Positions 1 to 7,463 of a stretch of DNA of 34,435 nucleotides are shown in pieces; the stretch's first letter is position 1; each line of letters opens with the position of its first letter. Source of the DNA: Hadersleviella sp041745395 (GTDB lineage Bacteria > Chloroflexota > Anaerolineae > Promineifilales > Promineifilaceae). A program made the translations under genes and the position numbers. The DNA lies in assembly GCA_041745395.1 (NCBI GenBank), contig JBGTIZ010000434.1, positions 1 through 34,435 on the forward strand, written 5' to 3'. Below the pieces are notes generated by a model, which had not been told where the DNA came from, searched no databases, and saw nothing but the letters and a program-made list of their open reading frames with translations.

Positions 1-48
1 GAAGTAAAAAGTTGGGCTGTCTGACCGCTCTTGAGCCGAACGCAAGAC

Positions 49-80
49 ACTTCTCACTTCTTACGTTTCACTTTTCACTC
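49..80. repeat. Degenerate short-period intergenic repeat (CACTTCTTAC / TTTCACTTTTCACTC type)
   Basis: This stretch is nearly the same as 1839-1870, which has the same order of CTTCTTAC-like and TTTCACTTTTCACTC units. A related unit in the opposite orientation lies at 1788-1815. It is non-coding and sits downstream of rplI. It resembles the short tandemly repeated sequences known from cyanobacteria. Confidence 0.5.
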
Positions 81-136
81 TATTCCCGAACTAATTTCTT
101 AAAGTCCAATTGCCCAAACTAAAAAAACACCCTTAT

Positions 137-178
137 GACAGGCGAGCCGCCGTAGGCGGCGAGGTGTGCCGAGACAGG
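137..178. repeat. Short hairpin flanked by GACAGG direct repeats
   Basis: A GCCGCC-gta-GGCGGC hairpin (146-160) lies between two GACAGG direct repeats (137-142 and 173-178). Beyond it is a short T-run on the plus strand. It could be a REP-like element or a weak terminator. The rest of 1-256 shows no gene I can support. Confidence 0.35.
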
Positions 179-256
179 ATTTTTTGTGTGAGTAATTTGT
201 GACCAATACAGAATTAAGTTTTTAACTCTCAAGAAGGGATGAATGATTACGGCTAA

Positions 257-820
257 TTACGCTTCTTCGTACTCGTCATAGTCGTCGTATTCGTCTGCCT
301 CAGCAACGGCTGGTTCATCTGCTTTAACAGCATCTGCCTCGGTTACTACTTCAGCGACGGGGGTGTCTTCATCGTCTTCTTCGGGCACAATGTTGACCTT
401 GATATTGGCGACAAATTCGCCATCAAACCGAATGCTGACGTTGTGTACACCTAACTGACGCAGGGGTTTGCCATCAATTTTGCGACGATCCACTTCGATG
501 CCAACTTGCTCTTCCAAGGTGTCAGCAATTTCAGTGGTGGTGACGGAACCGTACAGTTTCCCTGTTTCCCCAGCTTTGCGGGTAAAAGTCAGGTTGGTGT
601 TGTCTAGGCGTTCGACCATAGCGGCGTATTCTTTACGAATTTGCTCGCGGCGGGCGGTAGCTTGGGCAATCCAAACGCGGGACTGTTTCAGGGTTGATTC
701 GGTGGCAGGCAGAGCCAGACCTTGGGGAATCAAAAAATTGCGACCATAGCCAGCGGAAACTTCAAAAATCTCGCCAGCAAATCCTAATGTATCTACGTCT
801 TGTTTTAACAGCACTTTCAT
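257..820 (-). CDS. rplI: 50S ribosomal protein L9 (bL9) with an acidic C-terminal extension
   Basis: The protein is bL9, which binds 23S rRNA through its N-terminal domain and projects from the large subunit near the L1 stalk. The N-terminus (MKVLLKQDV..LG..GE..EVS.GYGRNFLIP) is the family signature. The central helix and the C-terminal domain, ending near KVNIVPEE at about residue 148, follow in order. At 187 aa it is about 35-40 residues longer than usual. The extra tail is Glu/Asp/Ala/Tyr rich and ends DEYDDYDEYEEA, so it is probably disordered. The sequence AGGAGA precedes the ATG at good spacing. The usual partners rpsF, ssb and rpsR are not adjacent. Confidence 0.96.
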   Translation of the reverse strand: MKVLLKQDVDTLGFAGEIFEVSAGYGRNFLIPQGLALPATESTLKQSRVWIAQATARREQIRKEYAAMVERLDNTNLTFTRKAGETGKLYGSVTTTEIADTLEEQVGIEVDRRKIDGKPLRQLGVHNVSIRFDGEFVANIKVNIVPEEDDEDTPVAEVVTEADAVKADEPAVAEADEYDDYDEYEEA

Positions 821-925
821 AGCTGGTTATTTCTCCTGTGGGTATTATGCGACTATCAAGTTTAGCGGTCGCAATCTAAAATTGCAAACATTGGGCCGTC
901 CCACGGCCGTGTGCCTCAGCAAACG

Positions 926-1750
926 TTAAAATTGCTCACCACTCTCATAGATTTCAGCCATTGTTACCAAAATGTCGTCCATTTCTTGCACTTCGTTGGC
1001 GATCTCTTCCCGTAGACGCCGGGCGCGGCTACTGTCTATCTGTTTGACATCCATCAGCGTCGCTTGCAGATAAATCGTGCTCATATTTGTAAGCTGGTTG
1101 TCTATCATGAGCAGAGCGCGGCTCATCATATCTTCTATTTTATCGAGCGTTTGCAATTTATAACGCAAGCTTTGCAAATTGCGCTGGATTTCCTCGCGTA
1201 TTGGCTCATCCTCCTCTTGGTCTAATCTTGATTCCAAGGTGCGGATGCTCATGTGTGTGTCCCGGATGGTCTGCGCATGGCGCCTGTTTTCTTGGCGATG
1301 GTTGTCAATTTGCCGGGACAAATCATAAATTTCTTGGACCCACTCATCCATTTGGTCGGCGATTTTGATTAGCTCATCGGTCAGCATGCTGTCTGTGTTT
1401 CGCGTTTCGATGAGGCGCATCATTTTACGATAGTAGTCGAGGGCTTCGTTGAGTTTGGCTTGCAAATCTCGACTGCGGAGTTCTTCTGGTTTGAACGTTT
1501 CACGGAGCATATCGGCCACAGCGTCCGCGCCGGTGCTGGGGTTGCGTAGGGTTGTTAAGAAAAAGATGACGCTTAGGCTCAGGCCAGCCAAGGCGCCTAT
1601 CCAAGCGAAACCCGTGCCATCAATGGCTAAAGCTTGCAGGATGGTGAAAATAGTCGCGCCAGACAGGGAAGCGAATACTTTCCAGTCACGTAGAGCTTTT
1701 TTGAGAATGGCGCGTTGCGCTTGTTGTTCTAAATTTTGGCGAAAGGACAT
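926..1750 (-). CDS. Two-TM membrane protein with long coiled-coil cytoplasmic part
   Basis: I do not recognise a named family. Two hydrophobic helices lie near residues 27-47 and 50-67. They are followed by about 200 residues of charged, heptad-like helix with almost no Gly or Pro (roughly residues 85-265), which predicts a long coiled coil. No signal-peptidase site or enzymatic motif is visible. It lies on the same strand as the zinc-ribbon/TPR membrane protein and PspA, with gaps of about 150-200 bp, so a role at the membrane next to PspA is possible but only inferred from position. The ATG has no strong Shine-Dalgarno; CTCTCTCC lies upstream. Other possibilities are an SMC-like scaffold or a chemoreceptor-like stalk without a sensor. 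Confidence 0.75.
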   Translation of the reverse strand: MSFRQNLEQQAQRAILKKALRDWKVFASLSGATIFTILQALAIDGTGFAWIGALAGLSLSVIFFLTTLRNPSTGADAVADMLRETFKPEELRSRDLQAKLNEALDYYRKMMRLIETRNTDSMLTDELIKIADQMDEWVQEIYDLSRQIDNHRQENRRHAQTIRDTHMSIRTLESRLDQEEDEPIREEIQRNLQSLRYKLQTLDKIEDMMSRALLMIDNQLTNMSTIYLQATLMDVKQIDSSRARRLREEIANEVQEMDDILVTMAEIYESGEQF

Positions 1751-1787
1751 GGTGGAGAGAGGGAAGTCTCATGAGCTGAGTAAGCTG

Positions 1788-1870
1788 AGTAAGAAGTAAG
1801 ATGTGAAACGTAAGAAGAGGGAGATTGGTTGCCCAGCTACTTCTTACTTCTTGCCTTTCACTTTTCACTC
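1788..1870. repeat. Degenerate short-period repeat with inverted arms
   Basis: The arm AAGAAGTAAGA (1790-1800) is the exact reverse complement of TCTTACTTCTT (1842-1852). The right part (1839-1870) repeats 49-80. The block lies between the zinc-ribbon/TPR gene and the coiled-coil gene and could fold in the transcript between them. Confidence 0.5.
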
Positions 1871-1901
1871 GTTTACTTGGTTTGTGTCTTAACTTGCAAT
1901 T

Positions 1902-2825
1902 TCATGTGTCCTGTTTGGCTTGGGCTTGGATGGTGAGGCGCATTTGCTTGATTTTGCGGCGGGCTTCGTCTGATTGCACGATTTGTGATGCTGATTGTAG
2001 CACATCGAGACTGCGTTGATAGAATTTGAGGTGGGCATAGGCTTGGGCGAGATGTAGGTGGTAGAGTAGGCGGTAGGGGTCGAGTAGCACGGCTTTGCGC
2101 CAATGTAACACGGCCGTGGCCCACATCCCTTTTTCCACCCATCTGTTGGCCGCCAAGTGTAAATCAGGTGCTTGCGGTAGCTTCCTGTCTAGCCGGGCCA
2201 AGAGCCATATTTTTTGGCGGTTGAAGTCAGGCATAATCAGGAATAGTCCCACGAATAGAGCAATGACCACGGCCGTGGCCTGAAGAACCCGCAATGCCCC
2301 CAGCAGAGCAAACGAAACCCCCATCGTGAGGCCAAAAATTGGCGTCTGCGCTACCTCTGCCCCCAGTACGTTGGCTAGCGGTTCATACACAAAAGGCAAC
2401 GCCGCTAGTAAAAGCCCCGTGATAGCCAGCACCACCAGCGATACATAAAAAGCGACTTGTTGTCGCCAAGCGACCAGCACCCCTAGCACAAAATAAGTCG
2501 GCACGAGTAAGAAATGGAGCACCATTTGCGGTACAGGCAACTCATTAACGACATCCACAATGGTTTGCACCAAGAATAATTGGGAGAGCGAGATGACCAA
2601 CACCCAATAAAGGGTCACATTGGTGCTCGCCTTTTTATATTCAAAGGTCGAAACGTATAGCTTACGCTGACATTGGGGACAATGATTTGGCAAGTCGGAC
2701 GGCAGTTCATAGGCGCAAAAAGCACATATATCGGCCGTATCCGCTCTGGTCCATACGTCATCAAAAGCAGAGTGGGCTTGGTAATTTAGACTGGGGGGTG
2801 GGGTGGTCGGAGTCACATTGATCAC
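1902..2825 (-). CDS. Zinc-ribbon, multi-pass membrane protein with C-terminal TPR-like repeats
   Basis: The N-terminal half has a four-cysteine zinc ribbon (CAFC..CPQC, about residues 34-57) on the cytoplasmic side. About five hydrophobic helices follow between residues 70 and 215. The C-terminal 80 residues look like one or two TPR units: WATAVLHWRKAVLLDP, then YRLLYHLHLAQAYAHL. The family has no name I can give. The order zinc ribbon, membrane, TPR suggests a scaffold for assembling partners at the inner membrane. It sits between pspA and the coiled-coil membrane protein on the same strand. Two copies of the CACGGCCGTG palindrome lie in it, both read as Thr-Ala-Val. Confidence 0.8.
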   Translation of the reverse strand: MINVTPTTPPPSLNYQAHSAFDDVWTRADTADICAFCAYELPSDLPNHCPQCQRKLYVSTFEYKKASTNVTLYWVLVISLSQLFLVQTIVDVVNELPVPQMVLHFLLVPTYFVLGVLVAWRQQVAFYVSLVVLAITGLLLAALPFVYEPLANVLGAEVAQTPIFGLTMGVSFALLGALRVLQATAVVIALFVGLFLIMPDFNRQKIWLLARLDRKLPQAPDLHLAANRWVEKGMWATAVLHWRKAVLLDPYRLLYHLHLAQAYAHLKFYQRSLDVLQSASQIVQSDEARRKIKQMRLTIQAQAKQDT

Positions 2826-2835
2826 TGAGCCAGTT

Positions 2836-2862
2836 TGAATTGTGAATAGCTAATGGTGAATG
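2836..2862. repeat. Degenerate TTCAC/GTGAA short-period repeat
   Basis: A block of GTGAATAGCTAATGGTGAATG type upstream of the zinc-ribbon/TPR gene. The same word set appears in the opposite orientation at 32347-32387 (CACAATTAGCTATTCACC...). The rest of 2826-3030 contains no gene. Confidence 0.5.
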
Positions 2863-3030
2863 AAATCGCTTGGTTCAGCAAAATACGGCTATTCGGGAAT
2901 TTGTGGGGTTAATTAGTGAGCATCTTTGTCCAACAGGCCATGTCTAAAGAAAAAACACATACCACGTGAAACATAACACGCTTCACAACCCCACAAAATC
3001 CCCGAGACGCCAAAAACCGCGTTGGCGAGA

Positions 3031-3777
3031 CTACTCCAAGTCGCTCGCCAAACTACTGCTTTGCTCTTCCTCTTCCTCTTCAAATGAATAGCTAGGTGCT
3101 TCCTCCAGACCCAAACGTCGTTTCCGTTCTTCCAGTTGCAGATCTAATTCCGCTTCACCGAGGGCGTTGCTCATCTGTGTGTCCAAACTGCTGGCGTGCA
3201 TTTCGCCATGCGCTGACGCTCTATCTAACCGCCGCCGAATAGATTCGCCTATCCGGGCAATGTCCGCATCGCCTGCTCCAGCTAAGTCATCTAAGCTCTT
3301 AATTGCTTTGACCGTTTTCTCTTTTGATTTGGCAAGTTGCAACAGCGTTTCCAACTCTCTCTGCTCTTGGCGAATTTCCTTCAGCCGTGCTTGGAGTTTG
3401 ATGCGCGCATTGAGCAGGGAATCATATTCTCGCTTTTGGCGTACCCATTGCTCGTGGTATTGTTCTTGCAGTTCACGCGCACTGTTTAGTTCATTTTGGG
3501 CGGCACGGGCAAGATCTGTTTTGCCCTGCATGAGGAAGGTGTCAATGTTGCGATCTAGTTGGTCGGCTTTCTTTTTATATTCATTGTATTTGCGTTCCAT
3601 GCTTTTGACTTCGCCGCCAATCGTGGCCGCCGCGTCTTCTAGGTCACGCAGGTTATTTTCGGCGTCGCGGGTATATTGTTTTAGCACGGCAATCGAGTTA
3701 GCTTCTAGGGCTTGGTCTACGAGGGCGTGCATGTTGGCAGAAATGAGGGTTTGGGTTTTTTCGAGAACGGATGCCAT
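3031..3777 (-). CDS. pspA: PspA/IM30 (Vipp1) family membrane-stress protein
   Basis: PspA/IM30 proteins are peripheral inner-membrane proteins of the ESCRT-III superfamily that oligomerise on stressed or curved membranes. This 248-aa protein has the family layout: a short N-terminal amphipathic stretch, then helices beginning ANSIAVLKQYTRDAENNLRDLE. Long, nearly Gly/Pro-free coiled-coil helices (about residues 35-170) are followed by a variable C-terminal helix. The end is very acidic (EEEEEEQSSSLASDLE), which differs from E. coli PspA. AAGGAGA precedes the ATG at good spacing, so the start is well supported. No PspF, PspB or PspC homologue is visible nearby, so regulation is probably not of the enterobacterial type. 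Confidence 0.93.
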   Translation of the reverse strand: MASVLEKTQTLISANMHALVDQALEANSIAVLKQYTRDAENNLRDLEDAAATIGGEVKSMERKYNEYKKKADQLDRNIDTFLMQGKTDLARAAQNELNSARELQEQYHEQWVRQKREYDSLLNARIKLQARLKEIRQEQRELETLLQLAKSKEKTVKAIKSLDDLAGAGDADIARIGESIRRRLDRASAHGEMHASSLDTQMSNALGEAELDLQLEERKRRLGLEEAPSYSFEEEEEEQSSSLASDLE

Positions 3778-3870
3778 CTTTTTATTCTCCTTGAGAGGGG
3801 ATATGAAATATGAGCTTGAATAAGATAAGGGGAACGCATGGTCGAGGCCGCTGACGTGCTGGTCACTCGG

Positions 3871-6225
3871 TTAGAAAAAGCTGTTGCTGAGTTTTAGGTC
3901 GTGGAAATTTTCGTCAAGGTTGAGCTGTGGGACGTTAGAGATGGGTAGGGTGATGGTGAAGGTGTCGTTTGGTTGGTTGGTGGTGGTGAGTTGCACACGG
4001 CCGTGGTGAACTTTGACCACGCCGTTGACCAGACAGAGAGCCGCGCCAAAAGAGGTCTTTTCCACAATTTTTTCATCGTCGGCGGTAAACAAATTTTCAA
4101 TCAACGTGACCAAATCCTCTTTTAACGCTTGGCTATCATGCCGTACTCGCAAATAAACCTGCTCATCATCAGCCACGGCCGTGAGCCAGATTGTGGTTCC
4201 TTCCCCATAATTACACAAATCAACCGTGACACTAAGCAAACGAACAAAGGCTATTTGTAGCCGTTCGTAATCAATCCATACAGGAGGGAGAGGTGAATTG
4301 GCTTCCTCAATGATAGTTAGGCTTCCTGCTTTCACGCGCACTTCTTCCGTTTGCGCCGCTTGGTGAAGCAACAGACCTATATTAGACATTGGCGTGCCGC
4401 GCAATGTCAAGGCATGATGCGCCTCGCCCGTTTTGACCTCAGCCAACGTAATAAAATCTTCCACGAGTTCACTGATGCGCAGACTGCCCTCTTGAATGCC
4501 CGCTAATGACCGTTTCAGGTCGCTGGCTGTTTTGGCTCGCTCCAATTCAGAAGAAAGCGTGGAGGAGTAGGTGCTGACCGAAGCCAGCGGCGTGCGGAAA
4601 TCCGTTTGCAACAGATTGAGAATGCTCTGCTTGAGCATCTCAAAATCCTCGGCCGTGGCGTCCAACCGTTGAAAATGCCGATTCAACTGCGTGGTGACCA
4701 AGTCCATTAACTCATCACCATCATATGGCTTAGGAATATATTCCTCGACGCCACTGCGCAGACCGCGATGAATATCTTTGGGATCTCCCTTGGCGGTTAG
4801 AAAAATAACGGGAATATGCGTCCAGTCTGGATTTTGGCGCACTTCTTGAAGCAGGCCATATCCATCAAGCTTGGGCATCATAATGTCGGAAATAATCAAG
4901 TCTGGTTGCTTGTGGCGAATCACATCAAGTGCTTCCAGCCCATTCATGGCCGTTTCTACCTCAAGTTGATACGGGCCTTCATATAGTTCCAGTAATTCGC
5001 GCAGGCCATCTAGTAAATAATAATCATCTTCCACGACCAATATCTTGGCCTCGGGCAGTAATTGGCTACGATCAGCGTCAGACTGAGCGGCCGTGTTGGT
5101 TATGGTCGGCAGAAACACATGAAAGATACTGCCTTCACCTTCGGTACTCTCCAACCGTATTTGCGCTCGGTGGATATTAATCAGCCCGCGCACGATTGCT
5201 AAGCCCGCCCCCGTACCTTGCTGTTCATAATGCTCGCGGTCATATTGGTAAAAAAGATCAAATATCTGGCGATGAACACGCTCGGGTAAACCAACCCCAT
5301 TGTCAATAATTTGCAGGTGTATTTGCTCTGCATCGGCCGTGGTGCGGAGCCAAAGCTGGGGGTCTAGCTGTTGTTTGGGCAAGGTGAATTTAATGGCGTT
5401 GTCTATTAAATGTTGAAAGACGATGCGCAATTGTGTCCGCACGCCCCACACGGCTGGGAGATTGGGTTCAATCTCGGTATGAACCGTAATCCGTTTGCTC
5501 GCCCCCACGGCCGTGGCCGCCTCACGCAACAATTCCCCTACATCCTCAATCATCTCCGCTTCCGCTTGATACGCATGTTGCACCGCACCAGTGCGGATAT
5601 CCATTACCAAAATCAAATCATCTATCAGGTGTGCCAAGCGATCACACCCCGTCTGAATCCCCCGCAAATATGCCCCTACATTTTCCCCATCTTCATAAAC
5701 GGACAAACTATCAGACAACATTTCATAATAAGCCAGCACATACGTTAGCGGCGTGCGCAATTCATGGTTAAACAGTTGCAAAACACTATCTTTAAACTTT
5801 TGCACATGCTTCTGACGCGCTTCCTGCAATTGATAAGAGCGATCTAACTGACTCTTGACCAATTCCGCCAATTTGGTGGGGTCAAACGGTTTCGTTAGAT
5901 ATAGTTCCGCGCCGCTCCGCTTCCCAGCCCGAATGTCCTGTTTTTTGCCTTTGGCAGTCAGAAAAATAAAAGGGATGTGTACCCACTGAGAATCCTCACG
6001 CACCTTATGCAAAAACGTATACCCATCCATCTTGGGCATCATAATGTCTGAAATAATCAGGCTGGGCGTGATGGTGCGCATAATCTCCAGCCCTTCCAAC
6101 CCATTAGACGCCACCAAAATAGTGACTTGATACCCTAAATCGGTGATTTCAAGCAGTTCTGGAATGCCTGTTTGGAGTGAAATATCGTCTTCAACTAATA
6201 AAATAGTGGCTTGTTTTTCTATCAT
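3871..6225 (-). CDS. Tandem REC-histidine kinase hybrid; second kinase module degenerate
   Basis: The 784-aa cytosolic protein has two copies of a receiver plus kinase unit. REC1 (about residues 6-128) has D60 in SDIMMPK, T90 and K112. HisKA1 has H154 in NHELRTP. HATPase1 has an N-box (HLIDNAIKF, N276), DNGVGL (308-313) and GTGAGLAI (338-344). REC2 (about 393-515) is also intact, with D447, T477 and K499. In the second kinase the H-box reads QTDFRTP, so the phospho-acceptor His is Thr541. The N-box and the DxG box are lost, and only a SFGAALCLV remnant of the last glycine box remains. There are no TM or sensor domains, so input probably comes by phosphotransfer to the receivers. It is a single transcription unit, with the start at an ATG after AGAGCC and no strong SD. 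Confidence 0.92.
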   Translation of the reverse strand: MIEKQATILLVEDDISLQTGIPELLEITDLGYQVTILVASNGLEGLEIMRTITPSLIISDIMMPKMDGYTFLHKVREDSQWVHIPFIFLTAKGKKQDIRAGKRSGAELYLTKPFDPTKLAELVKSQLDRSYQLQEARQKHVQKFKDSVLQLFNHELRTPLTYVLAYYEMLSDSLSVYEDGENVGAYLRGIQTGCDRLAHLIDDLILVMDIRTGAVQHAYQAEAEMIEDVGELLREAATAVGASKRITVHTEIEPNLPAVWGVRTQLRIVFQHLIDNAIKFTLPKQQLDPQLWLRTTADAEQIHLQIIDNGVGLPERVHRQIFDLFYQYDREHYEQQGTGAGLAIVRGLINIHRAQIRLESTEGEGSIFHVFLPTITNTAAQSDADRSQLLPEAKILVVEDDYYLLDGLRELLELYEGPYQLEVETAMNGLEALDVIRHKQPDLIISDIMMPKLDGYGLLQEVRQNPDWTHIPVIFLTAKGDPKDIHRGLRSGVEEYIPKPYDGDELMDLVTTQLNRHFQRLDATAEDFEMLKQSILNLLQTDFRTPLASVSTYSSTLSSELERAKTASDLKRSLAGIQEGSLRISELVEDFITLAEVKTGEAHHALTLRGTPMSNIGLLLHQAAQTEEVRVKAGSLTIIEEANSPLPPVWIDYERLQIAFVRLLSVTVDLCNYGEGTTIWLTAVADDEQVYLRVRHDSQALKEDLVTLIENLFTADDEKIVEKTSFGAALCLVNGVVKVHHGRVQLTTTNQPNDTFTITLPISNVPQLNLDENFHDLKLSNSFF

Positions 6226-6399
6226 GGCTCTGGTTAATTAACGGAATGCGGGATGGTAAACGCTAGATGTGTTGACAATAGACTGAAGGCTTGCAGAACT
6301 GGATTATAGCACACTCACCCGTAGGTCTAATGGTCGTAAACCTCTGATTTGGCATAAGCATTTGGAGGAATCTGCCAAGGCTTGCTTAAAGACCCAAAG

Positions 6400-6563
6400 G
6401 TAGCCGTTCAGCACTTCAGCCAGTCAGCCGTTTAGCTTGCTTTTCCCCACCCGGTCTGGCGCATTTGAGCGATCCAACGGCCTGAAAAGCAACTGCTAAG
6501 CTAAAACAAGCGCGTTGGGCACGCCGTTTAGGTGGCTGACAGGCTGACTAGCTGAACGCTTAC
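6400..6563. mobile_element. ~165-bp MITE-like element, family 2 copy A (uninterrupted)
   Basis: The left end GTAGCCGTTCAGC and the right end (reverse complement GTAAGCGTTCAGC) are imperfect terminal inverted repeats. They continue inward for about 30 bp through TCAGCC words. The flanks carry a 9-bp near-perfect direct repeat: GACCCAAAG at 6391-6399 and AACCCAAAG at 6564-6572. It has no coding capacity. A second copy in the opposite orientation is at 15634-15908, interrupted by another element. Confidence 0.75.
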
Positions 6564-6572
6564 AACCCAAAG

Positions 6573-6603
6573 AAAAAGACCAGTCTATTTGACTGGCCTT
6601 TTT
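6573..6603 (-). terminator. Rho-independent (possibly bidirectional) terminator
   Basis: The stem CCAGTC/GACTGG (6580-6585 with 6591-6596) has a 5-nt loop and continues past one A-C mismatch into an A-tract/T-tract pairing. On the minus strand a U-run follows the stem. It lies just downstream of the LPETG-protein gene. Confidence 0.8.
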
Positions 6604-6636
6604 GTCTGGATCTAGATTTTAGTTGAAAAGCTTTGG

Positions 6637-7284
6637 TTAACGGGTACGTAAGCGGCGTGCCCCAAATAGGACGAGCAAAAGGCCGAGAGCGGCTACCAAG
6701 CCACCCCAAAGCGGGATACCCGTTTCGGGCAATGTGCCACCACCTGTACCGCCCCCAGAACCTGACCCGCCACCGACTGGTGTGGCCGTGTTCAGACCAC
6801 TAAAAATCTCGGTTGCGGCTAAGTTGGGCGTGGCCGTTGCCAAACCATCTGCTTCGCCTTCACCCTCTTCGCCTTCACCTTCTTCACCCTCTTCGCCAAC
6901 GACTGGCGTCTCTGTGGGGGTCGGAGATGGCTCGGCGGTGGGCGTGTTAGTGGCTGTCGGCGAGGGGGTGGGCGTTTCGGTTGGGGCGGCGGCCGTGGCG
7001 GTCAGGGCAATAATCGTTTGAGTGACCAGTTCGTTTTGTTGGGCAATTGCTTCGTTTGTCGCGGAAATAGATGTGGCTGTCGCCGCGATAGCGTTTTGCT
7101 GAGCAATCACGGCCGGGTCTTCTTGTGGTGTGCCGTTGCCGCCCAAATTCAATGTCCGCACCGCGCCCAAACAAATCAGTGACAATACTAAAAGTCCTAA
7201 TAGGGAGCCAGCCGCCACTAAAAATGGCCGATTGGATGGGCCTTCATCTTCTGCAATGATAAATTCATCATTTAGGTCACTCAT
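6637..7284 (-). CDS. Thr/Pro-rich membrane-anchored protein with LPETG-type C-terminal sorting signal
   Basis: The 215-aa protein has an acidic cytoplasmic N-terminus and a hydrophobic helix at about residues 22-44. A low-complexity Ala/Thr/Pro stretch (repeated PT/TPT words, about residues 60-130) follows, then a Glu/Gly block and a Gly/Ser linker. The C-terminus is a classic sortase tripartite signal: LPETG near residue 186, a hydrophobic helix, and the positive tail RRLRTR. The first helix has no evident signal-peptidase site, so it may be a membrane hairpin or an uncleaved anchor. No sortase gene lies in the window. It is transcribed from its own promoter (7431-7459), with AGGAG and a following spacer before the ATG. 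Function unknown; a surface stalk is likely. Confidence 0.85.
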   Translation of the reverse strand: MSDLNDEFIIAEDEGPSNRPFLVAAGSLLGLLVLSLICLGAVRTLNLGGNGTPQEDPAVIAQQNAIAATATSISATNEAIAQQNELVTQTIIALTATAAAPTETPTPSPTATNTPTAEPSPTPTETPVVGEEGEEGEGEEGEGEADGLATATPNLAATEIFSGLNTATPVGGGSGSGGGTGGGTLPETGIPLWGGLVAALGLLLVLFGARRLRTR

Positions 7285-7430
7285 GGGTTAACTCCTCGTC
7301 CAGCATAAACTGGTATGTTATAGACTTCGCAAACGGCCGTGGCCTGGGTGATAGGGATTTTCTGGGTTGCGTGTGTCATGCGACGCATCGTTAAAGCAAG
7401 ATGACAGTACACAGCAAAGCCTCTGCGCCC

Positions 7431-7459
7431 ATTATCTGGTATTAACATAACAATGTCAA
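7431..7459 (-). promoter_or_regulatory. Sigma70-type promoter for the LPETG-protein gene
   Basis: On the minus strand the sequence reads TTGACA, 17-nt spacer, GATAAT: a perfect -35 and a 5/6 -10. It starts right after the 355-aa gene ends and gives a leader of about 140 nt. Confidence 0.72.
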
Positions 7460-7463
7460 GCGT

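Larger units (their letters stand above)
6226..6636. other. Gene-free region containing a small mobile repeat and a terminator
   Basis: Positions 6226-6390 are the upstream region of the receiver-kinase gene; I see no clear -35/-10 pair for it. Positions 6391-6572 hold the ~165-bp mobile element and its target duplications. Positions 6573-6603 hold the terminator of the LPETG-protein gene. Confidence 0.7.

Noticed and set aside
6273..6316. Plus-strand TTGACA promoter upstream of the receiver-kinase gene
   Set aside because: There is no -10 box at acceptable spacing and no plus-strand gene downstream.
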